Below, piece by piece: positions 7,215 through 15,644 of a DNA stretch of 33,488 nt; positions within the stretch are counted from its first letter, which is position 1; each line of letters begins with the position of its first letter. Under the pieces are notes generated by a model, which was given only the letters and a program-made list of their open reading frames with translations, made no database searches and was not told the origin of the DNA. Position numbers and translations under genes: made by a program. This stretch comes from Tychonema sp. LEGE 07203 (GTDB lineage: Bacteria > Cyanobacteriota > Cyanobacteriia > Cyanobacteriales > Microcoleaceae): assembly GCF_015207285.1 (NCBI RefSeq), contig NZ_JADEXD010000063.1:1-33488 (forward strand). The letters are read 5' to 3'.

Positions 7215-8981
7215 TTAGAACAGGGGCCCGTCGTCTTTAGGAGTTGGGGCATTAGGGAGAGAGGGCGAGACTTCGGGCGCTGGTGAGGGTTCGCGGTTAT
7301 CAGGTGAGAGTCTAAAAAGGTCGTCAGGAGTTGGTTTTGCTTCGGGGCTTGACGGTTCGGGACTCGGCGGTTCGGAGCTCGGCGGTTGGGTGATGGAAGC
7401 TTCAATATCTTTAATCTGACGATCGTACTCTGCAGAAAGAGTTTTCACTTTGTCCGCAACGAAGGAATCGGAACTAATTGCTTTGAGTTTGTCTGCTGCT
7501 TCAATCCACAAATCTTTCTGTGTTGACAATTCAGTTGCTTTTGGCGCGTCGGCTGCGATCGCCATAGCTTCTTCTAATTGTTTCTGGGCTTGTTGTTCCC
7601 TTGTCAAACGCGCTTCCATCGCCGTCAACTCGCTTTGATAGGAAGGTAGCAGCTTTTGGGCGTCGGGGTAGACTTTGGCAGTTTGCGGAATGCTTGATAG
7701 TTGGTCGATCGCGCTTTTCATGCGATCGCCAGCCGTCTGCAACTCTTGGGCTGTTTGAGCATTTTGCCCTAAAACACGAGCGTCACCAGCCTGTTTGACC
7801 GCGCTGCTGTAACTTTCGTTAAAGGGTTTATCAGCAGCACAGTTATTGAGAGCACCGCACAAAAAACCGATGCGAGGAGACTCCAGGGCGGCAACTCCAC
7901 CGACTAGCAGCAGAATTGGCAAGGCAATTAGGGCGATCGTTTTCCATTGATTTGGATCGCGATCGGGCTTTCTAGGATTGTATGGATTGTCTGGATATTG
8001 ATGGCTTGCAGGCGGGTATCGATTGTCTGGATATTGACTGCCTGTAGAAATTTCAGTTGTAGATTGTCCGGGATCGGAACTAATTTCAGTATCACTATTA
8101 AATTGACCCATAAGAGTTTTTCCTTGTGTTTTGCTATTATTATCGAGAGCATTTAATACATCTCTCGCTGACTGATAGCGATCGCTCGGTTTTTCCTGCA
8201 ACATCTTGTCAATAATCGCAGCCAGTTTGTCGCTGACATTCACGTGCGTAAGCGTTGCCCTCGAAGAGGATCGCCACTCCCATTCTAAATCACCATTCAT
8301 CAAAGTATTTGGTTCTCGACCAGTCAACAAGACGATCGCCGTCACAGCCAAAGCATAAAGATCGCTATTCGGGTAACACTCGCCGCCCCGCAACTGTTCC
8401 GACGGACAATAAGCTACTTTTCCCACCTGCGTAGGTTGGTTAGAAATCGCAACACCCCTGCCATTTGCAAGCTGTGTCTCCGCATATTTAACCACCCCGA
8501 AATCAATCAGCACCGGTTTTGGTTTACCATTTGGCAGCATGATATTATCCGGCGAAATATCTCGGTGAATAATCCCTTTTCCGTGAATATACTGGAGCAC
8601 TTCCAGTAGTTCCCGCAGCCATTCAACGATATCTTTTTCAGAGAAACTTTTACTTTGCCGTAAAACTTCGTAAGTTGTACCGTTGACAAATTCCTGCACA
8701 ATAAACAAGCGCCCATTTTCCTCAAACCAATCCAGAAACTCCGGAATTTGGCGGTGATTGAGCGTGGATAAAATCTGGGCTTCTCGCTCAAATAATTCCC
8801 TAGCTTTTTGCAAGGCCTCCGGCTTGGTATTGCTCGGAGCAAACTCCTTGAGAACGCAGCTATGATTATTTTGTCTATCTAACGCTAAATAGGTGCGACC
8901 AAATCCACCTTGACCTAGAATCCGGTCAATTTCGTAGCGATTTTTAATCGAAGTTCCAGCCGATAGTTCTGGTATCATCAC
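7215..8981 (-). CDS. Serine/threonine protein kinase, single transmembrane segment
   Basis: The 588-residue protein has an N-terminal eukaryotic-type kinase domain (about 16-280): glycine loop LGQGGFGRTY, Lys45 in CVLKEF, catalytic loop HRDISPDN with Asp141 and Asn146, and DFG at 160-162. All key residues are present, so it should be active. A low-complexity linker with repeated YPDN-type motifs (about 300-345) leads to a transmembrane helix (about 348-366). The outer part (about 367-530) is helical and coiled-coil-like, and the tail (535-588) is Pro/Ser-rich. The kinase faces the cytoplasm, so the outer part may sense an envelope signal. It is the last of four co-directional genes (binding protein, VWA, tubulin-like, kinase), which makes the GTPase or VWA protein a plausible substrate (inference). 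Confidence 0.9.
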   Translation of the reverse strand: MMIPELSAGTSIKNRYEIDRILGQGGFGRTYLALDRQNNHSCVLKEFAPSNTKPEALQKARELFEREAQILSTLNHRQIPEFLDWFEENGRLFIVQEFVNGTTYEVLRQSKSFSEKDIVEWLRELLEVLQYIHGKGIIHRDISPDNIMLPNGKPKPVLIDFGVVKYAETQLANGRGVAISNQPTQVGKVAYCPSEQLRGGECYPNSDLYALAVTAIVLLTGREPNTLMNGDLEWEWRSSSRATLTHVNVSDKLAAIIDKMLQEKPSDRYQSARDVLNALDNNSKTQGKTLMGQFNSDTEISSDPGQSTTEISTGSQYPDNRYPPASHQYPDNPYNPRKPDRDPNQWKTIALIALPILLLVGGVAALESPRIGFLCGALNNCAADKPFNESYSSAVKQAGDARVLGQNAQTAQELQTAGDRMKSAIDQLSSIPQTAKVYPDAQKLLPSYQSELTAMEARLTREQQAQKQLEEAMAIAADAPKATELSTQKDLWIEAADKLKAISSDSFVADKVKTLSAEYDRQIKDIEASITQPPSSEPPSPEPSSPEAKPTPDDLFRLSPDNREPSPAPEVSPSLPNAPTPKDDGPLF

Positions 8982-9011
8982 TATTTACTAATCCTGCTTC
9001 TATACTTCCTT

Positions 9012-9038
9012 AACTGGTTCCCAGGATCTGCCTGGGAA
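9012..9038. repeat. Hairpin repeat upstream of the kinase gene (copy 1)
   Basis: This 27-base sequence with 8-base arms TTCCCAGG/CCTGGGAA differs by one base from the copy at 12628-12654. It lies about 31 bases upstream of the kinase start, so it could be in the 5' leader of that mRNA. It may equally be a dispersed genomic repeat. Confidence 0.75.
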
Positions 9039-9040
9039 AA

Positions 9041-9226
9041 CTCGGTTTCTCGCCCTTATTTGCTCTCAGAAACCGGGTTTCTTCGTGAATTTCTCGTTAC
9101 CAAACGCCAAACTCGTAGAAACCCGGTTTCTCGCCCTAGCTATTTGCTCTCAGAAACCGGGTTTCTTCGTGAATTTCTCGTTACCAAACGCCAAACTCGT
9201 AGAAAACTCGGTTTCTCGCCCTAGCA
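9041..9226. repeat. Direct repeat of 84-base period built of AGAAACC palindromes
   Basis: The block starting at 9059 recurs at 9143, giving an 84-base period, with a third partial unit at about 9207-9226. Each unit contains two short palindromes with arms AGAAACC/GGTTTCT around one central base. Translation gives a duplicated peptide in one frame, but no gene is likely. It occupies the gap between the tubulin-like and kinase genes. Confidence 0.85.
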
Positions 9227-9241
9227 TAACTACAAAAACCC

Positions 9242-12200
9242 TCAACCAACTGAAGTCAGTCGCGTACCGCACTTAGCACAAAATTTCGAGCTAGTTGGAT
9301 TTTTATGGCCGCAGCTAGTACAAAATACAAAGTTTTGTGCAGGTACTGTCGGCGGTTGAATTGGCGGTGCCGCCATACCAGCAGGAGCATTAATCACAGT
9401 AGGATCGGTATAAATCCTGTCCAATCCTGTAGATACTGCCGTTCCAGATTGAGGCGGCGGCACAACTGGACTGCCAGCCTCCGGCGCAGACAATTTGTAA
9501 GTTTCGATCGCCTCTTGAATAATCTTGAGTTCTCGTTTATAAACAGGACTTTCATTTCCTCCTTCTTTGTCTAACTCAATTTCCCGCTCGTCGAGATATG
9601 CTTTCAATTGGCTGAATAGCTGTTGTTTTTGCGGCAAAGTTTCCGCCGCATTCAGGATTTCCGTCACCTGTTTTTGAATCTCATCTTTGTCAGGACGACA
9701 AGCTACAACTTCCAAAAGTTGCACCGTTTCTTCCCAGCTAGAAGCAAGATCGACATTCTCTTGACCCATCACAGTTTTTACCGTGTAGCGGATCGCATTT
9801 TCCTTCGTATTGCGATTTTCTTCCCGTCGGATAACGCCCAATGCTCGTGCTTGCACCACCAATTTTAAAATTTTCTCATCCTCTGGAAACACATCCCAAA
9901 AAGGCGCTTCTTTTTGAATGTGAACTGGGATCGGAGGATCTTTGCTTTCTCCCCGCGCTTTTGCCCGTTTTGCTTCGATTGATTGACCTTTCCAATCTTG
10001 ATAAGACTGTCGCAATTCCCGCATTCCTTCAATACAGCGCAGCGAAAAACCGCCGACTTCTTGCACAAAAACAATCCGGTGGCGTTCGTCTTCTCCCAGC
10101 GGAGTAATCGCATCGCTGCTGCCAACCCGTTCTCTGAGCAAAGGGATTAATTTGATGGCGGCTGCTTCGGTGCTGTTACGGCCGCCAACCAGGGCGGCTT
10201 TGGTATTGAGTGCTTCCGTAAACCCTGCATCTTTGCCAGCCATTATCGGTCTGGAAAGCAAAATTAAGGGTTTAGATTTGTCGTAGGCGATCGCCAATTG
10301 ACTGCGGATATCACCTTCGTCATTTTTAAACATTTTGAACAGTCCGTCGCAGGCTGCCAAATCTCGCTTCAAGCGACTGCTGTTAGGTGCATTCTTGATA
10401 ACCAACCGCGTTTTTCGATCGATAATTTCCTTGAAATCTGGATCTTGCACGTCCTGCAATTGCGGCAAGTCAAACAGTTGCATCACCTCATCCGCCGCCC
10501 GGTTTTGTTTCCACAGCGGACTAGCTTCTGCCAGCACTTGACTCGACAAATTGCTGCAAGTTCCGTCCATCCCCAATTCATACTTGCTTTTCGCACCTTC
10601 GGAAGCACCTGCTAATTGCTCGATCGCATCTCGATACAAATCATTTAGCTGTTGCCGGTCAAATAATTTAATACCGTTAATTACCAAAACATCAGCACTT
10701 CTTGCTTGTTGGTCGGCTGCTTTTTGAAAGTCATCGCGATTTTGGCGCAACTTTTGATTTAAGCGAGCCAAACGGCTTTCCAACTCTGTTAAATGCTCTT
10801 GCAACCTGACAATTACTTCCAATCCCAAGGAGCGGGATTTACGCTGAACAATTGCAATCAAACTTCCCTCTAACCCGCTGAGAGCCGTAGCACAATACTT
10901 TTCCATAGCATCTTGTTTGCTCAAACCAAACTGCTCTTGGAAGTGCCGAATATCTTCCAAACCCTTTTGGTATTGTTGCAAGAAACGATCCTCATTTGGC
11001 TCCCAAATCTTTTCTGCTTCCCGGCGAAACTTCTCAACAGCATTTTCAAAAATTTGCCGCACTGTGGCGATAAAAGCATCGGCAAATTTCGGCCCTTTGT
11101 TGCGGTCTTCCAGAATCGTGTAAAACTCCGCTTCTAGGCTTTTGCGTCCTTCTTTGATAATCCGGTTGCGGTTATCGTACATTTTTTGTAAATAATCGCC
11201 GTGCAGCCGTTCGTCGGGACTCATTTCGCGCAGGTGATCGCTGCGATATTCCTCGACTTTTTTCTGCAAATAATTGACAAATTCCAGAATCTTGCCTTTT
11301 TCCGAGCCGAAAATACCCAATAATCCTTGTTGGGTGCATTGCATTTTTTTATCTGCATTGATTTCGTTGCGGATGCTGTTTACCCAGTTGGAAATTACTG
11401 CTAAATAAGATTTATCGCCCGCAGCACTCAAGTCAGTCAGCATTTCCATATCTGTCAACCGAATCCGTTTGAGGTCGCTTTGTACCACCTCCAACAAATC
11501 GGGAACTAATTGCACAGATTCGTTCAGCCACCAAGTCAGAAAATCAGCGGCTAGCCGATTGGATAAAGATGTGCGAATTTGGGCGATGGGAATTTCAATT
11601 GTTGACAGCCCAAAACTCATGAATTGTTTGGAATAGCCGCGACCGCCGGGGTCTTGTGCAGCCCAAGAACCTTTAATGTTATCTCGGATCGATCGCTTGT
11701 GGGGAGCAAAATCTGAGGTCAAGTCCAGAAAGATATTCTGACCGATCATTTCCCGAATTTGGTCGAGGGGAAATTCAGTTTGACCGTTTTTAGTTCCGAC
11801 TAAATAAGTAAAGTCAAAAGCAGGTCTTTTGTCGCGAATTTCATCGATTAAACCTGCACTGTACTGCACTGCATATTCCGTGCGGTAGTCGGAAAAATAG
11901 CTCAATTCCATTAAGGCTGCGTAGCCGTTAGCGACAACCCGATCGCCTACATTGATACCAGCAAAAGCGTTAGGCATCGGTACAATGGCTGTAGTTGTCA
12001 CAGATTGTCCTTGGAGCCACTTGCGGACAGCATAGCCGATATCGATCAGCATTCCGCTACCGGTACCGCCAGAAATTGAGCCGGTGATAAACACGTTAAT
12101 GGAGTTACTGTTTACATTAACCTTGTATTTGTCCAGCATAAAATTCTCGTGACCTTTTACGCGATCGCACGCTGAATTAAATGACTGCTTAATTTTGTGA

Positions 12201-12589
12201 TAGTTGCAGAAAAAAGCAAACCGACCGCAGGCACGAATCTGTCCGGCTCCCGCTTCTAAAGCCGTCATATTTCGCTCTAATTCATTGGGAAACCAAGCTT
12301 CTATCCAGGGGAAGTTGCCCATATTAGACATGATATTTTCAACTTCATTACCGCTGACTTTAGCAAAGTATTTCTCGTTGTCTTTAAACGGAGTTCCCCC
12401 CGCACCAGGATTGTTGAGTTTGTATTCTTTGTCCGTATCAATAATCAAAAAACTGATAATTGGAAAATTCTTTAAACTCCCGTAAGTTTCTTCTACTAAA
12501 CGCCGGACTCTTGCCAGCACTTCATTACCCGTTCCTCCTACTCCGATTAAAACCGTAGGAACCATACTTTTTTCATCAACCGTAGCCAT
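9242..12589 (-). CDS. Large FtsZ/tubulin-like GTPase with C-terminal zinc ribbon
   Basis: From the ATG at 12589 the protein has 1115 residues. The frame extends 23 codons further up, but that part comes from the hairpin repeat and lacks a ribosome site, whereas AGGAGG lies just upstream of 12589. Residues 12-22 (TVLIGVGGTGN) form the N-terminal nucleotide-binding loop, and 173-179 (SGGTGSG) is the tubulin/FtsZ signature. A long central and C-terminal region is rich in Lys, Glu and Gln with coiled-coil character. The last 27 residues hold a CxxC-x12-CxxC zinc ribbon (FCTSCGHKN, FCAKCGTRL). It should bind GTP and may polymerise at the membrane. Makarova and Koonin described related non-division families linked to VWA proteins and predicted to act in membrane remodelling. 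Its neighbours here fit that. Confidence 0.85.
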   Translation of the reverse strand: MATVDEKSMVPTVLIGVGGTGNEVLARVRRLVEETYGSLKNFPIISFLIIDTDKEYKLNNPGAGGTPFKDNEKYFAKVSGNEVENIMSNMGNFPWIEAWFPNELERNMTALEAGAGQIRACGRFAFFCNYHKIKQSFNSACDRVKGHENFMLDKYKVNVNSNSINVFITGSISGGTGSGMLIDIGYAVRKWLQGQSVTTTAIVPMPNAFAGINVGDRVVANGYAALMELSYFSDYRTEYAVQYSAGLIDEIRDKRPAFDFTYLVGTKNGQTEFPLDQIREMIGQNIFLDLTSDFAPHKRSIRDNIKGSWAAQDPGGRGYSKQFMSFGLSTIEIPIAQIRTSLSNRLAADFLTWWLNESVQLVPDLLEVVQSDLKRIRLTDMEMLTDLSAAGDKSYLAVISNWVNSIRNEINADKKMQCTQQGLLGIFGSEKGKILEFVNYLQKKVEEYRSDHLREMSPDERLHGDYLQKMYDNRNRIIKEGRKSLEAEFYTILEDRNKGPKFADAFIATVRQIFENAVEKFRREAEKIWEPNEDRFLQQYQKGLEDIRHFQEQFGLSKQDAMEKYCATALSGLEGSLIAIVQRKSRSLGLEVIVRLQEHLTELESRLARLNQKLRQNRDDFQKAADQQARSADVLVINGIKLFDRQQLNDLYRDAIEQLAGASEGAKSKYELGMDGTCSNLSSQVLAEASPLWKQNRAADEVMQLFDLPQLQDVQDPDFKEIIDRKTRLVIKNAPNSSRLKRDLAACDGLFKMFKNDEGDIRSQLAIAYDKSKPLILLSRPIMAGKDAGFTEALNTKAALVGGRNSTEAAAIKLIPLLRERVGSSDAITPLGEDERHRIVFVQEVGGFSLRCIEGMRELRQSYQDWKGQSIEAKRAKARGESKDPPIPVHIQKEAPFWDVFPEDEKILKLVVQARALGVIRREENRNTKENAIRYTVKTVMGQENVDLASSWEETVQLLEVVACRPDKDEIQKQVTEILNAAETLPQKQQLFSQLKAYLDEREIELDKEGGNESPVYKRELKIIQEAIETYKLSAPEAGSPVVPPPQSGTAVSTGLDRIYTDPTVINAPAGMAAPPIQPPTVPAQNFVFCTSCGHKNPTSSKFCAKCGTRLTSVG

Positions 12590-12627
12590 AAAACTCCTCC
12601 TTTTTGTTTTTAATTTAACTTGTTTTA

Positions 12628-12654
12628 AACTGGTTCCCAGGCTCTGCCTGGGAA
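12628..12654. repeat. Hairpin repeat upstream of the tubulin-like gene (copy 2)
   Basis: It differs by one base from 9012-9038 and has the same 8-base arms and 5-base loop. It lies 39 bases upstream of the tubulin-like start codon. A degenerate further piece (AGAGGCTCTGCCTC) follows at about 12663-12676. Confidence 0.75.
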
Positions 12655-12727
12655 TCAATGTCCAGAGGCTCTGCCTCGCTTGGTTTACTTGGAAAAAGAG
12701 CCTTGTTTCTTTGGTGAATAGGGTTTT

Positions 12728-12749
12728 GTAGGGGTAGTGCGACCCCTAC
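12728..12749. repeat. GTAGGGGT/ACCCCTAC hairpin
   Basis: Perfect 8-base arms surround a 6-base loop, 20 bases after the VWA stop codon on the minus strand. No T-run follows in either direction, so it is not a classical intrinsic terminator. It may stabilise the VWA mRNA end or be a dispersed repeat. Confidence 0.55.
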
Positions 12750-12768
12750 TCCCCGTGCCTACCCCCGA

Positions 12769-13683
12769 TTAACAACCATCACCAAAAATTGGCAAACCAA
12801 CTAATTTCCAGATAATGCTAGGCGTAAAAGCAGTCCAGAAAAAGGCATTGCCCAAGGCCGCCTGACCTGCGAGAGTCATGTTCATTTTCATTGTGCCTTG
12901 AAACAACCAGCGATCGAGCGGCATAGTCAGCGTCCACATCAAGGCAATCCAAGCAGCACCCAACCAAAAGATTACCCATTTGATGTTACTATTGAGTTTG
13001 GGAAAGATTTTTTCAGTGAATGAAGTATTGAGATTGACACCGGAACCTGAAATATAAATTCCTCCTGTTTGTACAGTAGCTTGTTTGAGCGGCTCGAAAC
13101 TTTTACCCCCGAAGGTAATGCCGTTGATTTTAACTTTTTGAGCGGCGGCTTCGCTGACTGTTTGCGGAGCCAGTTCAATTCCGGCATCGCTAACAATTAC
13201 AATTTCGCGACAGCTATTCGGCACGGTTTTAAAAGCGTTTAATGCCTGCCGGATGGGAACATCTAGGCTGTCTTGGGGTGGTTCTGGTTGGAGAGATTTA
13301 GGCAGGTTGGGGTCTTGCAAAGCTCGGACTAATTCTGCTTCTACTTTTTTGGTATCTGAACTAAAGTTACTGGTTAATGCTGGAGCTTTGCCGCCGCCAA
13401 TGCCAAAGACTTGAATTGTATTTGGGTTGTTTGGTAATTTAGAATTTACTTCTAAATAGGCTTTGACTGCTGCGACTTCTTGCTGCATAATTGTGCCGGG
13501 AGCATTGAAGGCTTGGGGCTGGTAGGTGCTGCTGCTGAGATCGAGGGCGATCGCCACTGCAATATTTGGTCTGCCAAACCCGAATATGCCAAACAGTGCT
13601 GCGGCAATTAAACAGAAGCACAGCACAATTAACGGTCTTTGAAATAAGGGATGTTGCCACAGCGGGCGTTGAGTTCTAATCAC
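12769..13683 (-). CDS. Membrane-bound von Willebrand factor A domain protein
   Basis: The 304-residue protein has a transmembrane helix at about 16-36, a VWA-like domain at about 41-225, and two more transmembrane helices at about 234-252 and 276-296. A metal-ion-dependent adhesion site is visible as Asp48-x-Ser50-x-Ser52 in LDLSSSTY, and VIVSDAG (about 162-168) marks the later core strand. The VWA domain probably faces the periplasm. VWA domains bind protein partners through a divalent metal. The gene starts 36 bases after the binding-protein gene ends and precedes the tubulin-like gene, so the three probably form one complex or pathway. No ligand can be named. Confidence 0.8.
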   Translation of the reverse strand: MIRTQRPLWQHPLFQRPLIVLCFCLIAAALFGIFGFGRPNIAVAIALDLSSSTYQPQAFNAPGTIMQQEVAAVKAYLEVNSKLPNNPNTIQVFGIGGGKAPALTSNFSSDTKKVEAELVRALQDPNLPKSLQPEPPQDSLDVPIRQALNAFKTVPNSCREIVIVSDAGIELAPQTVSEAAAQKVKINGITFGGKSFEPLKQATVQTGGIYISGSGVNLNTSFTEKIFPKLNSNIKWVIFWLGAAWIALMWTLTMPLDRWLFQGTMKMNMTLAGQAALGNAFFWTAFTPSIIWKLVGLPIFGDGC

Positions 13684-13719
13684 CGATCGACCTATAGTAG
13701 TTTTAACTTGGTTGAGGAA

Positions 13720-15333
13720 CTATTGAATAGCATCGAACTGATATTTTGACCCCGGAGGGCCGTCTTTACCTTCGACAGCTTTTACTAACGGAATTTCTTT
13801 TAACAGGTCAAATTCCTTGGCAGTTCCCGATATCAAAGTTCCTGCGGTGAGGAATTTGACTGTTCCCTCGCGGGTAGGATTGCTGGTGATTGCGGCTGTT
13901 AAAGCTTGGGTGGCATCGAAGGCAGTTGCAGTTCGCCAACTGACTCGTCCTTTCCAAATTTCGGAGGCTTCTTTGGAAAAAGGATCGTCTTTTTCCCACC
14001 TCCAAGGAACGGCTAGCACTAAATCTTTAATGGCATCTTCTCCTTTGACTAAAGTAGTAGGATTGTAAAGTTCGCTGCCTCCCATTAATGCTAAAGGTGG
14101 GGATATATCTTTGTTGGCGATCGCGATCGCGATCGCCTGTTCTACTTGGTCTTTGCTTGTCGCCATAAATACCACATTTGCTCCCGCTTGGCTGGCATCA
14201 GCTACAGCAGATTTGGCATCAAAAGTCCCACCAGCTTTGATGTCTACTTCTTTGACAATTTTGCCGCTAGCTTTTGGCACTTCCAGGACTAATAGTTCCT
14301 TGAGTTGTTTGCTGTAAACGCTGTCGGAATTGTAGAAAATTGCGATCGCGCCTGGGGAGTGATTTTTGTTAGCATAATTGGCGACAGTTTCCCCAACTTT
14401 TTGAAGGTAAGCTTTTAGCATTTCATCGGTTTTTTCCAGCACCTTGGTCAGTTTCAAGGTGGCTTTGTTGGAAGAGTCGATGGAAACGCTGGAACTAACT
14501 GGCGAAATGGCGGCTAATCCTGCGGTTTCATAGGTTTTGATCGCGTCTTGAGAACTGCTGTCGATGCCGTGTCCCAAAACTCCCAATACGTTGGGAGAGT
14601 TAACTAAGTCTTGGGCGATGGACACAGTTTTGCCAACTTCGTCATTAACAATTACAATTTCTAATAACCGACCGGGAACCGTTGGACTTTTGTTAAATTG
14701 CTCTTGATATAAAGCTGCTCCTCTAAGCACTTCCTTAGCTGCATCAGCACTGGCACCGATGGGAACTACGACGGCGATTGTCAGGGGATTTCCTGTTTTT
14801 TGAGCCGCTGCATTGTTGAGGTAAATTTTAGTTTCTGGGTCGTTGGGGTCGGTTTTGGTAGCTGCTTCATATTTGGCGATCGCCTCATCCCAATTTTTGC
14901 CGACAAATGCAGCAGCCCCAGCTTGTTTTTCAGCATCAGCTTTGCCGCCTGTTAGCAGGATTTTTTCTCCTTGACTAATCAGCGGGGCGCTAACTGCTTT
15001 AGAACTGAGGAATTCCCCCGGCGAAACAACAGTTGCGGGAGTAGATGTAGATGTGGCATCTGCTGCTGTCACAGAAGAGTCTGACGGTTTGCCGGAAAAC
15101 GCTTTGTACAAACCAAATCCGCCACCGCCGACGACTAATACTGCTGCTACACCCATCAAAATTTGTTTTATGGGCAGTTTTTTTCCAGAACCCCCATTTC
15201 CAGGAGAAACCACAGCCTCTTTCGGCAAGCCGCACATCATGCAGATTTGCCCGTCGTTGTCATAGGTAGAGTGGGGGCTGCTACTATATTGGTCGGGATT
15301 ATATTTGGGTACGCCGTCGCAACTCCAAGTCAT
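13720..15333 (-). CDS. Membrane-anchored ABC-type substrate-binding protein
   Basis: The 537-residue protein starts with a short cytoplasmic segment holding Cys5 and a CMMC motif (31-34), perhaps a degenerate zinc knuckle. A transmembrane helix follows at about 55-78, then a Ser/Thr linker and a helical TPR-like stretch (about 130-180). From about 184 (LTIAVVVPIGA) a type I periplasmic-binding fold of the branched-chain amino acid receptor class runs to the end: VLGHGIDSSSQDA, GLAAISPVSSS, and AIFYNSDSVYSKQL. No transporter permease or ATPase is nearby, so it is more likely a sensor or ligand-binding component than a transport protein. It is the first gene of the module that continues with VWA, tubulin-like and kinase genes. 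The ligand is unknown. Confidence 0.82.
   Translation of the reverse strand: MTWSCDGVPKYNPDQYSSSPHSTYDNDGQICMMCGLPKEAVVSPGNGGSGKKLPIKQILMGVAAVLVVGGGGFGLYKAFSGKPSDSSVTAADATSTSTPATVVSPGEFLSSKAVSAPLISQGEKILLTGGKADAEKQAGAAAFVGKNWDEAIAKYEAATKTDPNDPETKIYLNNAAAQKTGNPLTIAVVVPIGASADAAKEVLRGAALYQEQFNKSPTVPGRLLEIVIVNDEVGKTVSIAQDLVNSPNVLGVLGHGIDSSSQDAIKTYETAGLAAISPVSSSVSIDSSNKATLKLTKVLEKTDEMLKAYLQKVGETVANYANKNHSPGAIAIFYNSDSVYSKQLKELLVLEVPKASGKIVKEVDIKAGGTFDAKSAVADASQAGANVVFMATSKDQVEQAIAIAIANKDISPPLALMGGSELYNPTTLVKGEDAIKDLVLAVPWRWEKDDPFSKEASEIWKGRVSWRTATAFDATQALTAAITSNPTREGTVKFLTAGTLISGTAKEFDLLKEIPLVKAVEGKDGPPGSKYQFDAIQ
14117..14136. repeat. Three overlapping HIP1 octamers
   Basis: GCGATCGC occurs at 14117, 14123 and 14129, each overlapping the next by two bases, inside the binding-protein gene where it encodes alternating Ala-Ile. 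HIP1 is the over-represented octamer of many cyanobacteria. Confidence 0.95.
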
Positions 15334-15496
15334 TTTTTATACCTTTTTTTACTCTTTGGAGTATTGTACAGCTTGACATCTATCTTGAGAAAGGTTAGCT
15401 GGGCAAAAATACCAAATCTTTAAAATAGACCAAAGGGAATAGCCCCTCGTCTTGAGTTATTCGCCAAGATACTGGTCAGCTTGGTTAACAGCTTTC

Positions 15497-15643
15497 CGTT
15501 ACGGTGAAGATGCAGCGGTGGGTTTTTTCTGGGCGGATGGCTGGATTGGGAGTTTTTCAGGACTTGGAAGTCGGGGGCCCTGTTGGCGAAAAATGAAGGT
15601 GCGATCGCCGCTTTGGGAGTCAAACCGAGTTATGCTGCCACTG
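15497..15643 (+). pseudogene. Decayed fragment of a manC-type gene
   Basis: Two blocks match the intact manC-like gene in order and orientation: 15497-15550 matches 654-707 at 45 of 54 bases, and 15595-15643 matches 762-810 at 42 of 49. The spacer is 44 bases here against 54 in the intact gene, so the frame is broken. In translation the first block reads RYGEDAAVGFFWADGWIG against RYGEDAVVGFFPADHWIG. The similarity may begin weakly near 15470. The fragment ends at the Uma2 stop codon. It occupies most of the gap 15334-15644, in which I see no other gene. It is a remnant of a paralogous guanylyltransferase or of a partial duplication. Confidence 0.85.
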
Positions 15644-15644
15644 A

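Noticed and set aside
12590-12658. Upstream extension of the tubulin-like protein by 23 codons
   Set aside because: The extension is encoded partly by a hairpin repeat, while a strong AGGAGG precedes the ATG at 12589 and the GTP-binding motif follows it at normal distance.
12728-12749. Intrinsic terminator after the VWA gene
   Set aside because: The hairpin is perfect but no T-run follows in either direction.
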